This document shows positions 40,724-49,807 of a stretch of 64,000 nucleotides of DNA, piece after piece (the stretch's first letter is position 1; each line of letters starts with the position of its first letter). Source of the stretch: Couchioplanes caeruleus (GTDB lineage: Bacteria > Actinomycetota > Actinomycetes > Mycobacteriales > Micromonosporaceae); assembly GCF_023499255.1 (NCBI RefSeq), contig NZ_CP092183.1:6134501-6198500 (forward strand), given 5' to 3'. A program made the translations under genes and the position numbers. The notes beneath the pieces were generated by a model, which was not told the origin of the DNA, did no database searches, and saw only the letters and a list, made by a program, of their open reading frames with translations.

Positions 40724-42037
40724 GTGTCCCTGCTGCCGGAAACCGGCCGACGCGTCACCGGGATCGTCGCCCGCGCCCAGGCCGCCGGCCGCGCCCCCTC
40801 GCTGGCGCTCGCGGTGGTCCGCGACCGTGCGTTGCTGCACTTCACCGGCGCCGGGGAGACGCCACCGCCGGACCCGAAGACGCAGTACCGGCTCGGCTCG
40901 ATCACGAAGACGCTGACCGCGACGATGATCATGCAGCTGCGCGATGAGGGCTTCTTCGCCCTGGACGACCTCCTGTACCGGCATCTGCCGGGCACCCCGG
41001 TGGGCGGCATCACACTGCGGCAGCTGCTGGGCCACGTCTCCGGCCTGCAGCGCGAGCCCGCCGGGCCGTGGTGGGAGCGGCGGGCCGGCGGCAACGTGGA
41101 CCAGCTGCTGGCCGACCTCGAGTTCGACAAGATCGCCATGCCGCCGTTCCGGACGTACCACTACTCCAATCTGGCGTACGGGCTGCTCGGGGCGGTGCTG
41201 CACCGGGTCACCGGCGAGTCCTGGGCGGACCTGGTCACCAAGCGCGTGCTCGACCCGCTCGGCATGAAGCGCACCACGTACCACCCGGTCGAGCCGTACG
41301 CCCGCGGCTACGTGGTGCACTCGCTGGACGGCGGCCTGCACGAGGAGCCACGGCCCGACACGGGCGCGATGGCCCCGGCCGGGCAGCTGTGGTCCACGGT
41401 CACCGACATGGCGAAGTGGGCGTCGTTCCTCGCCGATCCGGCCCCGGCGGTGCTGGCCCGCGCCACGGTCGACGAGATGTGCACGCCCGTCGTCATGCAG
41501 GACGAGGCCTGGACCGCCGGGCACGGGCTCGGCCCGGAGCTCAACCGGGTCGGCGAACGGGTGTACGTGGGCCACGGCGGTTCGATGCCGGGGTACGTGT
41601 CGCAGCTGCTCGTGCACCGGCCGTCGCGCGTCGGGGTGGTCGCCTTCGCCAACTCGTACGGCCTGCGCGGCACCAGCATCCGCGCGGTGGCGCTGGAGGT
41701 CCTGACCGCGGTGCTGGACGCCGAGCCGGCCCAGCCGCAGCCGTGGAAGCCGATGCCGGCGCCGGCGGGCGAGGCGGCCGAGCTGTGCGGGCGCTGGTGG
41801 TGGATGGGCGGCGAGTACGAGGTCACCGCCGACGGCGAGGAGCTGACGATGGCACCGGTGGGCGCCGCGGCCCGGGCACCGTGGCGCTTCGTCCGGGAAG
41901 CGCCGGACCGGTGGCGGGGCACGGCCGGCTCCAACACGGGCGAGATCCTCGAGGTCCTGCGCGGCCCGGACGGCGCCGTGGAGAAGATCGACATCGCGAC
42001 GTTCGTGTTCGGCCGCGACCCGCGCCACCTCGCCTAA
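40724..42037 (+). CDS. Serine hydrolase, class C beta-lactamase/DD-peptidase family
   Basis: The 437-residue protein has SITK (nucleophile Ser with Lys, about residue 59), YSN in HYSNLAYG, and a GHGGSMPGYV motif in place of KTG. This is the pattern of class C beta-lactamase-like esterases and peptidases. A C-terminal beta-rich domain of about 100 residues (WWWMGGEYEV onwards) follows. No signal peptide is seen, so it may be an intracellular esterase or amidase. AGGAAGG lies 6 nt before the GTG. It converges on the DUF3097 gene with interlocked stops. Confidence 0.88.
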   Translation: MSLLPETGRRVTGIVARAQAAGRAPSLALAVVRDRALLHFTGAGETPPPDPKTQYRLGSITKTLTATMIMQLRDEGFFALDDLLYRHLPGTPVGGITLRQLLGHVSGLQREPAGPWWERRAGGNVDQLLADLEFDKIAMPPFRTYHYSNLAYGLLGAVLHRVTGESWADLVTKRVLDPLGMKRTTYHPVEPYARGYVVHSLDGGLHEEPRPDTGAMAPAGQLWSTVTDMAKWASFLADPAPAVLARATVDEMCTPVVMQDEAWTAGHGLGPELNRVGERVYVGHGGSMPGYVSQLLVHRPSRVGVVAFANSYGLRGTSIRAVALEVLTAVLDAEPAQPQPWKPMPAPAGEAAELCGRWWWMGGEYEVTADGEELTMAPVGAAARAPWRFVREAPDRWRGTAGSNTGEILEVLRGPDGAVEKIDIATFVFGRDPRHLA

Positions 42038-42837
42038 GCCGGCTCCGTCACGAAGTCGATCAGGCGTTCCATGGCGTTGATCAGGGGCGTCTCGACGTCC
42101 TTGTAGCTGTTCACGCTGCCCAGGATCCGCCGCCACATGTCGGCCGGCTGCGCCACGCCCACGGCCCGGCAGACGCCCTCCTTCCACGGCTGTCCCGGCG
42201 GCACGACCGGCCACTGCCGCAGCCCGACCCGCTCCGGCTTGACCGCCTGCCACACGTCCACGTACGGGTGCCCGGTGACCAGCACGTCCGGGTCCTTGAC
42301 CGCGGCGACGATCCGGCTCTCCTTCGAGCCCGGCACGAGGTGGTCGACCAGCACGCCGACCCGGCGCCCACGGGCCGGGCGGAAGTCGCGGACCGCGCCG
42401 GCGAGGTCGTCGATGCCGTCCAGCGGCTCCACGACCACGCCCTCGATGCGCAGGTCGTCGCCCCAGATCCGCTCGATGAGGGCGGCGTCGTGGATGCCCT
42501 CCACCCAGATGCGGGAGGCCTTGGCGACCTGGGCGCGTACGCCCTCGACCGCCACCGAGCCGGAGGCCGTCGTCCGCCGCTGGGGCGCGACGGGCGCCGC
42601 GGCCGCCTTGCGCAGCGTCACGACCTGCCCCTCGACCAGGAACGCGGCGGGGTCGAGCGGGAAGTTGCGGCGCTTGCCGTGCCGGTCCTCCAGCACCACC
42701 GCGCCGTACTCGAACCCGACGACGGCGCCGCAGAAGCCGGAGCCGGCGTCCTCCACCACCATGCCCGGCTCCACGTCCACCTCGGGCACGGCCTTGCGCC
42801 GGCGCCAGTTGCCCGCGAGCACATCCTCCCCATACAT
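42034..42837 (-). CDS. DUF3097 family protein
   Basis: The 267-residue protein is an actinobacterial conserved protein. Landmarks are YGEDVLAGNWRRRK at the start, FCGAVVGFEYGAVVLEDRHG, then WVEGIHDAALIERIWGDDLR, VVEPLDGIDDL and GVLVDHLVPGSKESRI, which form a Toprim-like pattern of acidic residues. A nucleic-acid-related role is possible from the Toprim-like spacing but is not established. The ATG at 42837 starts at the conserved N-terminus; a GTG 9 nt upstream is an alternative. Confidence 0.85.
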   Translation of the reverse strand: MYGEDVLAGNWRRRKAVPEVDVEPGMVVEDAGSGFCGAVVGFEYGAVVLEDRHGKRRNFPLDPAAFLVEGQVVTLRKAAAAPVAPQRRTTASGSVAVEGVRAQVAKASRIWVEGIHDAALIERIWGDDLRIEGVVVEPLDGIDDLAGAVRDFRPARGRRVGVLVDHLVPGSKESRIVAAVKDPDVLVTGHPYVDVWQAVKPERVGLRQWPVVPPGQPWKEGVCRAVGVAQPADMWRRILGSVNSYKDVETPLINAMERLIDFVTEPA

Positions 42838-42926
42838 GACGGGCACGGTAACTCGTCCGGCCGGACACGCCGGTCCGACGCTCCGGCGCAAGACAACCCC
42901 GGCGCGAGCCACGTACCCTGGCTCGC

Positions 42927-43709
42927 ATGTCCCCCGCAGCAGATGCGGCGACCCTGACGGCCCGCCGGTCCACCCGGCTCGTCGCCTGGGTACGCGCCTG
43001 GCGCGCCGGCCTCGTCCCGTTCGACGAGCTGGCCGACGAGATCGCCGGCGACGAGGAGCACCTCGTCGCCGATGCCCCCGGCACCTGGACCGACGTGCCG
43101 CTGGGGCAGGCGCTGCCCGCGTTCGCCAAGCTGCATCCCGACGAGATCCGCCTCGTCCTGCCCGCGCCCGGCGACCCGCGCGGCCTGCCCGCCAAGAGCG
43201 AGCTGACCGGGCCCGCGATGCTCGCCGGCGAGGCTGTGACGACGCCCACGTTCGGCGTCGTGCCGGAGGTGCGCCGGCACACCTCGGGCTCCGGGGTGGA
43301 GTTCGAGACGGTGCTGTGGCGCTTCTACCCGGTGACCGACTACCGGCCGGTCTTCCAGATGGGCTCGGCGGAGGCCGAGGCCGAGCTGACCCGCGCGCTG
43401 GCCGAGGCCACCACGCAGCTGACCCGGCTCGACGTCGCCCAGTGGCGCCCGGAGCTGGCGGGCGCGCTGCAGGCGCTGCGCCGCCCGGAGAGCACGGCGA
43501 CGCTGCCGCCCGGCTTCGACCCGCGGTCGCGCCGGCTGTTCGCGCGCGCCAGCATCCTCGACCAGGTTCTCGCGCTGGCCGAGCACAACGCCCCCGGCGG
43601 GGCCATCAACGGCTACGAGGCACAGCAGCGTGACGCGGCGCTGCGGCCCCTGACGACGGCGTGCCGCCAGGCCCTGGTCGCGGCGTGCAACTCCCCGCTG
43701 CATGCCTGA
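42927..43709 (+). CDS. Conserved actinobacterial protein of unknown function
   Basis: The 260-residue soluble protein has no signal peptide, membrane helix or recognised catalytic motif. Visible features are an acidic N-terminal half ([20 protein letters not shown]), the central [11 protein letters not shown], and a helical C-terminus with [20 protein letters not shown]. It is GC3-rich and clearly coding. TACCCT at 42914-42919 lies 7 nt before the ATG, fitting a leaderless mRNA. Its stop overlaps the NUDIX gene by 8 nt, so the two are coupled. Function unknown. Confidence 0.75.
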   Translation: MSPAADAATLTARRSTRLVAWVRAWRAGLVPFDELADEIAGDEEHLVADAPGTWTDVPLGQALPAFAKLHPDEIRLVLPAPGDPRGLPAKSELTGPAMLAGEAVTTPTFGVVPEVRRHTSGSGVEFETVLWRFYPVTDYRPVFQMGSAEAEAELTRALAEATTQLTRLDVAQWRPELAGALQALRRPESTATLPPGFDPRSRRLFARASILDQVLALAEHNAPGGAINGYEAQQRDAALRPLTTACRQALVAACNSPLHA

Positions 43710-44205
43710 CCGCTACGCGCACTGCACGTTCTGCGGGGCGCGCTTCACCCCGGGCCAGCCGTGGCCGCGTCGCTGCGCCGCGTGCGGCGAGACCAGCTAC
43801 GTCAACCCGGCGCCGGTGGCGGTCGCCGTCCAGCCGGTCGGCGGCGGCCTGCTGGTCATCCGCCGGGGCATCCCGCCGGCCGCGGGGCGCCTCGCCCTCC
43901 CGGGCGGCTTCATCGACATCGGCGAGACCTGGCAGCAGGCCGCGGCCCGGGAGCTGCGCGAGGAGACCGGCCTGACGGCCGACCCCGATGGCGTACGCCT
44001 CTACGACACGATCAGCGCCCCGGACGGCACGCTGCTGGTGTTCGGCCTGTTCCCGTCGCTCGCCACGGAGGCGGAGCTCCCGGAGCCCGCGCCGGACGAC
44101 GAGACGCTCGGCCGGCAGGTGCTGCACCGGCCCGAGCCGCTCGGTTTCGACCTGCACACCCGCGTGGCGGACAGGTGGTTCGCGCAGGTGGCAGCCGGCA
44201 TGTGA
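43702..44205 (+). CDS. Zinc-ribbon NUDIX hydrolase
   Basis: The 167-residue protein starts with a four-cysteine zinc ribbon (CTFC, then CAAC; C8, C11, C25, C28). A NUDIX domain follows, with box [20 protein letters not shown] ending ETGL (about residues 71-93). The ribbon/NUDIX order resembles NADH pyrophosphatase-like and ADP-ribose pyrophosphatase-like enzymes, although the NudC SQPWPFPxS motif is absent. It overlaps the upstream gene by 8 nt. Substrate unknown. Confidence 0.88.
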   Translation: MPDRYAHCTFCGARFTPGQPWPRRCAACGETSYVNPAPVAVAVQPVGGGLLVIRRGIPPAAGRLALPGGFIDIGETWQQAAARELREETGLTADPDGVRLYDTISAPDGTLLVFGLFPSLATEAELPEPAPDDETLGRQVLHRPEPLGFDLHTRVADRWFAQVAAGM

Positions 44206-44215
44206 CCGCCGGCGC

Positions 44216-45403
44216 TCAGCTGCGGAAGACCGCCGCGAGGTCGTGCAGGCGGGCGGCCGTACCGGTCAGGTCGCCGACCGCGCGGTGCGTCTCCTCGGCG
44301 GCGCCGCGCACCTCCTGGGCCGCCGTGCTCACCGCCACGATGGCCTGGCTGATCTGCTCGGCGCCGCTGCTGACCGTGCCCGCACCCTCGACCATCGTGC
44401 CGGTGGTGGCGGTCTGCTCCTCCACCGCCGCCGCGATGGTCAGCTGGTGCTCGGCGATGGCGCCGATGACGGCCGAGAAGCCACCGACGGCCTGGACGGC
44501 CTCGCCGGTGTCGTGCTGGATGCCCTCGATGCGCCGGGCGATCTCCTCGGTGGCCTGCGCGGTGGCCTGCGCCAGCTCCTTCACCTCGCCGGCCACGATG
44601 GCGAAGCCGCGGCCCGCCTCGCCGGCCCGCGCCGCCTCGATGGTGGCGTTGAGGGCGAGCAGGTTCGTCTGCGCGGCGATCGCGTTGATCGTCCGCAGCA
44701 CCTCGTTGATCTCCTGGGCGGAGTCGCGCAGCCGGGTCACGTTGCCGGTGGCGACGCCCACGCCGGTCACCGCCTCGTCGGTCATCCGCGAGACGTCCGA
44801 CGTGTTCGTGCTGATCTCCTCGATGGCGGCGCGCATCTGGTGGGTGCCCTCCGCGATCGCACCGACCTCGTCGCTCGTCCGGCGCGCCGACCGCGCCACG
44901 GTCTCCAGCTCGCCGGCGGTGGCGTCGGCGGCCCGGGCCATCGTGCTGCTGGCGCGCTGCAGCGTACCCGCGGATCCGTTGACCTCCTCGACCGCGCGCC
45001 GGATGCCGGCGACGGTGTCCTGGAAGCGGTCCATCATCGTGTTGTACGCCTCGGCCATCTGGCCGAGCTCGTCCTTGCCCACGACCGGCATCCGTCCGCC
45101 GAGGTCGCCGGCGGCGGCCGACTGGATCACCGTGGCGTCGGCGCGCAGCAGGCGCACGATGCTCGACCAGACCGACACCTGCATGAGCAGACCGATCGGG
45201 GCGAGCACCACGGGCAGCCACAGCCCGAGCGTGGCGAGCAGCTCGAGGTCCGATCGGGCGGACGAGCCGGCCGGCAGCGCACCGGCGGCCGAGCCGGCCA
45301 CGCGATGGGCGAACACACCCAGTCCGATCACCCCGCCGACGGTGCTGAGCAGGGCGATGGAGGTGCGGAGCTTGGTCGGCAGCCGGTCGAGGAGAGAGAA
45401 CAT
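44216..45403 (-). CDS. Methyl-accepting chemotaxis-type signal transducer
   Basis: The 395-residue protein has two membrane helices (about residues 10-32 and 53-78) with a short extracellular loop of about 20 residues, a HAMP-like segment ([20 protein letters not shown]) and a long cytoplasmic signalling coil. The hairpin tip reads [20 protein letters not shown] followed by RAGEAGRGF. The small outer loop argues against a ligand-binding sensor domain. ATG at 45403 is chosen because GAGG stands 5 nt upstream; a GTG at 45421 adds six residues. No che genes are in the window. Confidence 0.9.
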   Translation of the reverse strand: MFSLLDRLPTKLRTSIALLSTVGGVIGLGVFAHRVAGSAAGALPAGSSARSDLELLATLGLWLPVVLAPIGLLMQVSVWSSIVRLLRADATVIQSAAAGDLGGRMPVVGKDELGQMAEAYNTMMDRFQDTVAGIRRAVEEVNGSAGTLQRASSTMARAADATAGELETVARSARRTSDEVGAIAEGTHQMRAAIEEISTNTSDVSRMTDEAVTGVGVATGNVTRLRDSAQEINEVLRTINAIAAQTNLLALNATIEAARAGEAGRGFAIVAGEVKELAQATAQATEEIARRIEGIQHDTGEAVQAVGGFSAVIGAIAEHQLTIAAAVEEQTATTGTMVEGAGTVSSGAEQISQAIVAVSTAAQEVRGAAEETHRAVGDLTGTAARLHDLAAVFRS

Positions 45404-45448
45404 GCCCGCCTCATCGGCCACGGCACGGCCGAGTTGAGGCGACAGGGT

Positions 45449-45877
45449 TCAGCAGCGGACCGCGAGCCGGGCCGCGACGAGCGTCTCGAGCAGGTCGCCG
45501 AGCTGGTCCAGCTCCCCCTGGTCCAGCGGGGCGAAGGTCTCGGCGAACACCCGGTCGGCGCGGCCCTGGCCCTCCTGGCGCAGCCGCTCGCCCAGCTCGG
45601 TGAGCCGGTGCCGCACCACCCGGCCCGGGCCGGGCATCCGCTGCAGCAGGCCGCGGTCGACCATGCGGGCCGCGAGCGAGCCGAAGGACTGGTCGGTCTG
45701 GAACGTCAGCTGGGCCAGCTCGTGCAGCGACGCCTCGGGATGCCGGGCGAGGTGCCGCAGCGTGTCCCACTGCACGAGCGAGATGCCCAGGTCGGCCAGG
45801 GACGCGCTGAGCGCCCGATGGTGTGCGTGCTGCAGGCGCTTCACCAGCAGCGCGACCTCTGGCGCCGTACGAACCAT
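45449..45877 (-). CDS. MarR-family transcriptional regulator
   Basis: The 142-residue protein has a winged helix: ALSASLADLGISLVQWDTLR, EASLHELAQLTFQTDQSFGS for the recognition helix, GLLQRMPGPGRVVRHRLTEL for the wing, and a dimerisation helix at the end. The frame extends upstream, but ATG at 45877 gives the normal MarR length. Such proteins repress nearby genes and are released by phenolic compounds or oxidation. The adjacent methyl-accepting gene and the alpha/beta hydrolase gene, both on the same strand, are possible targets. Confidence 0.87.
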   Translation of the reverse strand: MVRTAPEVALLVKRLQHAHHRALSASLADLGISLVQWDTLRHLARHPEASLHELAQLTFQTDQSFGSLAARMVDRGLLQRMPGPGRVVRHRLTELGERLRQEGQGRADRVFAETFAPLDQGELDQLGDLLETLVAARLAVRC

Positions 45878-45952
45878 GGTTGCTGTCCCGTCCCCGACCT
45901 CGAAGGTGTACCGAGCGGACAGGTTCGCCAGAAACGGGCGCGGCAAACGCGA

Positions 45953-46693
45953 TCAGAGGAATTCGTCGAGCAGACTCGCCAGCCGGACCGGTGTCTCGTA
46001 CATCGCGTAGTGCCCGGCCCCGGCCAGAATCTCCAGCCGGGCGTTCGGGTACGCGGTGAGCCAGGTGGCCCGCGTCGTCTCCGCCCCCAGCGCGGGATCG
46101 TGCTCGCCGACGATCGCCAGGGCGGGCACCGGGTTCCCGGCGACCCGGTCGGCGAAGTCCGTCCGCGCCCACGCCGGCAGGTACGCCCCGAACGCCTCGG
46201 CAGAGCTGGACGCGAGGCTCTCGTCGACCATCGTGTCCAGCCAGTGCGAGGACAGCCGGTTGCCGGTGGTCAGGTCGATGATCGTCTTGCGGCTCGCCCG
46301 GTCGTTCGCCGCCGAGTCGAACAGCGCCCAGCCCTGCTCGTCGAAGGGCACGCCGCCGGCCGGCACCGGACTGATGCCGACCAGGTGGGTGACCCGGTCC
46401 GGGGCGTCGGCCAGCACGTGCTGCGCGGCGCTGCCGCCCATCGAGTGGCCGACCACGGCGAACCGGTCCCAGCCGAGGTCGTCGGCGACCGCCAGCGCGT
46501 CCCGGCTGATCTCGGCGATGCTGTGCTCGCCGGCCACGTCGCGCCGCTCGCCGTAGCCCCGGTAGTCGGGGAACGCCCAGGTGAACCGGTCGGGGTCGAT
46601 CAGCTGCGGCAGGAAACCCCAGCCGCGGGACGAGCCGAACCAGCCGTGCAACGCCAGAACGTGTACGGGTCCACTGCCCACAGTCAGCACCAT
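45953..46693 (-). CDS. Alpha/beta-fold hydrolase
   Basis: The 246-residue protein has the oxyanion start LALHGWFGSSRGW, nucleophile elbow VGHSMGGSAAQHV (Ser about residue 91), acid in IVGEHDPALG and catalytic His in GAGHYAMYE. This is a full catalytic triad for ester or similar hydrolysis; the substrate is unknown. ATG at 46693 is preferred over the longer open frame because it starts right before the first strand (VLTVGSGPVHVLALHG). The divergent serine hydrolase gene starts only 28 bp away, so their promoters overlap around the AT-rich ATTATTCT. Confidence 0.88.
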   Translation of the reverse strand: MVLTVGSGPVHVLALHGWFGSSRGWGFLPQLIDPDRFTWAFPDYRGYGERRDVAGEHSIAEISRDALAVADDLGWDRFAVVGHSMGGSAAQHVLADAPDRVTHLVGISPVPAGGVPFDEQGWALFDSAANDRASRKTIIDLTTGNRLSSHWLDTMVDESLASSSAEAFGAYLPAWARTDFADRVAGNPVPALAIVGEHDPALGAETTRATWLTAYPNARLEILAGAGHYAMYETPVRLASLLDEFL

Positions 46694-46721
46694 GCCCGCA
46701 TTATTCTGGCAGTCTGGGCCG

Positions 46722-47864
46722 ATGCACAGTCGCATGGAGACGGTGAGCCGGGCGCTTCAGCCGTACGTGGACGCCGGTGACCTGGCCGGCGCCGTCGCCC
46801 TGACCGCGCACGGCGACGGGGTGGACGTGGTCTGCTGCGGCGTCCGCGACCTGGCGACCGGCGCGCCGATGACCCGGGACACCATCTTCCGGATCGCGTC
46901 GGTGACCAAGCCGCTCGCCGCCGCCGTGGCGCTGACCCTGGTCGAGGACGGCACGTTCCGCCTCGACGAGCCGGTCGACAGCTGGCTGCCGGAGCTCGCC
47001 GGGCGGCCGGTGCTGCGGACGCTCGCCTCGCCGCTCGACGACGTGGTGCCCCAGGCCCGGCCGATCACCGTCCGCGACGTGCTGGCGTACACCCACGGGT
47101 ACGGCGTGGTGATGGCGCCGCCGGGGACGTACCCGATTCAGGACCGCATCGACGAGCTGGGGGTGGGCCCGGGCCCCGATCCGGCGCCGTTCCCGCTCGA
47201 CGAGTGGATGGCGCGGCTGGGCACGCTGCCGATGCTGCACCAGCCGGGCGAGGGCTGGACGTACCACGGCGGCGGCGACGTCCTCGGGGCGCTGCTGGTG
47301 CGCGCCTCCGGCCGGGACCTGGAGACGCTCCTGCGCGAGCGGCTGTCCGGGCCGCTGGGCATGCGCGACACGACGTTCGGCGTCACGGACCCGGGGCGGC
47401 TCGCGCAGACGTACCGGCCGGGACCGGCGGGGCTCGAGGTCCGCGAGGAGCCGCCGGGACGCTGGGCGCCGCCGCTGCGCCAGTCGGGCGCCACCGGGCT
47501 CACGTCGACCGTCGACGACCTGCTCGCCTTCGGCCGCATGCTGCTGGCCGGCGGCGGTGACGTGCTGTCCCCCGCCTCGGTCCGGCTGATGACCACGGAT
47601 CGCCTGACGGATGCCGAGAAGGCCGGCGCGCTGTGGCTGCCGGACTTCGGGAAGGCGTACAGCTGGGGCTTCGGCGCCTCGGTCATCACGGGTGCGGCTC
47701 CCGGCGGCCCGGCGGTGGGCAGTTACGGCTGGACCGGCGGGCTCGGCACGGCTGCGTACGTCGATCTGCGCGGCGGCCGGGTCAACGTGCTGCTGACCCA
47801 GCGCGAGATGACCAGCCCGGTCCCGGACCCCTACGCCACGGCCTTCTGGCGCGCGGTGGCCTAA
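46722..47864 (+). CDS. Serine hydrolase, EstB-like class C beta-lactamase fold
   Basis: The 380-residue protein has the nucleophile motif SVTK (about residue 59), the Tyr motif WTYHGGGDVLG and a WTGGLGT motif replacing KTG, as in EstB-type esterases. No signal peptide is seen. CAGTCT lies 6 nt before the ATG at 46722 and no Shine-Dalgarno is present, which may again be a leaderless start. Compared with the serine hydrolase at 40724 it lacks the extra C-terminal domain. Substrate unknown. Confidence 0.87.
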   Translation: MHSRMETVSRALQPYVDAGDLAGAVALTAHGDGVDVVCCGVRDLATGAPMTRDTIFRIASVTKPLAAAVALTLVEDGTFRLDEPVDSWLPELAGRPVLRTLASPLDDVVPQARPITVRDVLAYTHGYGVVMAPPGTYPIQDRIDELGVGPGPDPAPFPLDEWMARLGTLPMLHQPGEGWTYHGGGDVLGALLVRASGRDLETLLRERLSGPLGMRDTTFGVTDPGRLAQTYRPGPAGLEVREEPPGRWAPPLRQSGATGLTSTVDDLLAFGRMLLAGGGDVLSPASVRLMTTDRLTDAEKAGALWLPDFGKAYSWGFGASVITGAAPGGPAVGSYGWTGGLGTAAYVDLRGGRVNVLLTQREMTSPVPDPYATAFWRAVA

Positions 47865-48301
47865 CGCCCGGCGGCTTCGCGTACGCCTCGCAGCAGCCGC
47901 GCCACGAAGAACCGGTGCGCGCCCGAGCCGATGACCAGCGCCCGGTACGCGACCCCGTGCACACCCGGGAACTCCGCGTACGTCCGCGCGCCGAGCCGCG
48001 TCCCGCCGTCCTCCTCGGTGAGCGTCAGCACGAGCTGGTATCGGGAGAAGTAGTGGCGGCCGGCGAGCCGCAGAAGCCGTCCGGGCACGGCCTCGGTGAC
48101 CTCGAAGCCGGGCAGCGTGGACCCTTCCGCGAGGGGCCCGCCGGAGAAGCCCCGGGGGCGGGCGCCGATGAGACGGGCGTACGTCTCCGCATCGGCGAAC
48201 CGGGGAACCCGCGCGCACAGCAGCTCCCACGCGACCGGCGCGGGGGCGGGCACGGTCGTGTGCTGCTCGTCGACGAACGGCAGTCCGGTCTCCGCGTCCA
48301 T
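47861..48301 (-). CDS. SRPBCC-like small protein
   Basis: The 146-residue protein resembles the START/SRPBCC helix-grip fold: HTTVPAPAPVAWELLC as first strand and helix, FEVTEAVPGRLLRLAGRH, RYQLVLTLTEEDGGTRLGAR, and a long C-terminal helix. These proteins bind hydrophobic ligands. GGGAGGG stands 3 nt before the ATG; the upstream frame is not needed. Its stop interlocks with that of the serine hydrolase (CTAA). Ligand unknown. Confidence 0.72.
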   Translation of the reverse strand: MDAETGLPFVDEQHTTVPAPAPVAWELLCARVPRFADAETYARLIGARPRGFSGGPLAEGSTLPGFEVTEAVPGRLLRLAGRHYFSRYQLVLTLTEEDGGTRLGARTYAEFPGVHGVAYRALVIGSGAHRFFVARLLRGVREAAGR

Positions 48302-48401
48302 GCGCCCTCCCGGACGCAATATACGGTCGCCGGGTGTCACCGGATCACGGTGACCCCGGCGTCCGCGGACCGGCCGGGAGCGCGGAACCGGCCAGGAGGC
48401 G

Positions 48402-49115
48402 TCAGTACGTCAGCGTCCCCCGGAGCAGGCTCTTGCCGGAGTGCGCGGCGTCGCCGTCGTGCGCCTCGTCGGAGACGTCGACGAGGCGGTACCGGTTGAG
48501 GTCGGTGCCGGGCGGCACGGGCAGCACCGCCTCCGGGCGGGCCGGCAGGTTGCCCAGCGACAGCATCTTTGTGGTGTCGTCCGGGTCGATCAGCCACACC
48601 TCGTGGAAGCCGGTGGTCAGCGGCAGGTTCTGCACGTCGACCACGACCTCGTCGTCGGAGAGCACCCGGACGTCGCCGCGCGCGTCCGGCGGCGCGCTCG
48701 GCAGCGGCGCGAGCGTCGCCCGGGCGGTGACGTCCGCGGCCGGCGGCCGGTCCAGCCCGCGCATCACCACGGCGGTACCGGCTATGCCGATCACCGCGGC
48801 GGCCGCGGCGGCCAGCACCGGGGCGAGCCAGCGGCGGCGGTCACCGGACGGGATCCGGCGCAGGCGGCGCCGCGGCAAGGCGGTGGGCGCGGTGGCCCGC
48901 GCCACCTCGGCCTGGATCCCGGCCCACACGCTCTCCGGCGGTGGCGGCAAATCGCGCATGTCGGCGGACTCGGCTCCCAGCTCGGCGACGTGTTCCAGGG
49001 TCCGCAGCTCATCCCGGCAGGTGGCGCAGCCGGCCAGGTGGGCCGACTCGTGTTCGTCGGCGGCCTCCTCAGCGAGCGAGAGAAGGACCAGCCGATCGGG
49101 GTCCAGATGCTGCAC
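48402..49115 (-). CDS. RskA-type zinc-finger anti-sigma factor
   Basis: The 237-residue protein has an N-terminal HxxxCxxC anti-sigma domain (H26, C30, C33 in HLAGCATC), one membrane helix (about residues 97-118) and an extracytoplasmic anti-sigma-K C-terminal domain (VVDVQNLPLTTGFHEVWLID). It should hold its ECF sigma factor at the membrane until regulated proteolysis. The GTG at 49115 has GGGAGG 6 nt upstream and lies 47 nt inside the end of the sigma gene, so the two are tightly coupled. Confidence 0.92.
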   Translation of the reverse strand: MQHLDPDRLVLLSLAEEAADEHESAHLAGCATCRDELRTLEHVAELGAESADMRDLPPPPESVWAGIQAEVARATAPTALPRRRLRRIPSGDRRRWLAPVLAAAAAAVIGIAGTAVVMRGLDRPPAADVTARATLAPLPSAPPDARGDVRVLSDDEVVVDVQNLPLTTGFHEVWLIDPDDTTKMLSLGNLPARPEAVLPVPPGTDLNRYRLVDVSDEAHDGDAAHSGKSLLRGTLTY

Positions 49116-49647
49116 CGTCCACCTCCCAACGTCGACGCAGGTTCGCCATCCCCCGGCGAATGTGACTCTTCACGGTGCCCAGCGGCAAACCGGTCACCGC
49201 GGCGATCTGCGGATGGGTGAGATCGTCGAAGAACGCGAGCTCCAGCGTGCGGCGTTGCTCGCTGGGCAGCCGGTTCAGCTCGTCGGCGATGACGAGCCGG
49301 TCGACGACGCGCTCCGGGCTGTCGGCCGCGGTGGCGGGCACCGGCTGCGACCGTACGGTGTCGGTGATCCGCTCGTCGCGCGCCGCGGACCGCAGGCGGT
49401 CGACGGCCTTGCGCCGCGCGATGCCGAGCAGCCAGCCCAGCAGCGAGCCGCGCTCGGGGTCGAACGTCTCCCGTCCCATCCAGGCCGCCACGAACGTGGC
49501 CTGGGTGACGTCCTCGGCGTCCGCCCGGTTCCCCAGCAACCGGACGCCCAGCACGAGCACCGCCGAGCCGTGCCGCTCGTACGCCGCACGCAGTGCCTTC
49601 TCGTCGCCGTCGCGAAACCGCTCGGCGAGCTCCTCCCCCGGAACCAT
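49069..49647 (-). CDS. ECF sigma factor (SigK/SigL-like)
   Basis: The 192-residue protein has region 2 (AYERHGSAVLVLGVRLLGNR, AEDVTQATFVAAWMGRETF) and region 4 (LPSEQRRTLELAFFDDLTHP, GLPLGTVKSHIRRGMANLRR). Its type pairs with RskA-like anti-sigma factors, and the rskA-like gene overlaps its 3' end. The ATG at 49647 has AAGGGGGG 3 nt upstream. Divergent DUF4397 and sortase genes are natural targets; the 160-bp gap between them carries no obvious ECF consensus that I could fix. Confidence 0.9.
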   Translation of the reverse strand: MVPGEELAERFRDGDEKALRAAYERHGSAVLVLGVRLLGNRADAEDVTQATFVAAWMGRETFDPERGSLLGWLLGIARRKAVDRLRSAARDERITDTVRSQPVPATAADSPERVVDRLVIADELNRLPSEQRRTLELAFFDDLTHPQIAAVTGLPLGTVKSHIRRGMANLRRRWEVDGAASGPRSAGPSLAR

Positions 49648-49807
49648 CCACCCCCCTTCCCACAGTCGTTCACCCGGGGATACGCCCGCCGCGACGCGGG
49701 CGGATGCACTTGATCGACTTTCTTTTTCCTGCATCCGTCCGCGCCGGCGGCGCCGAAACCCCCGGTGATCCAACCGAGAGCACCACCTCGACACCGGAGG
49801 AAGTCCC

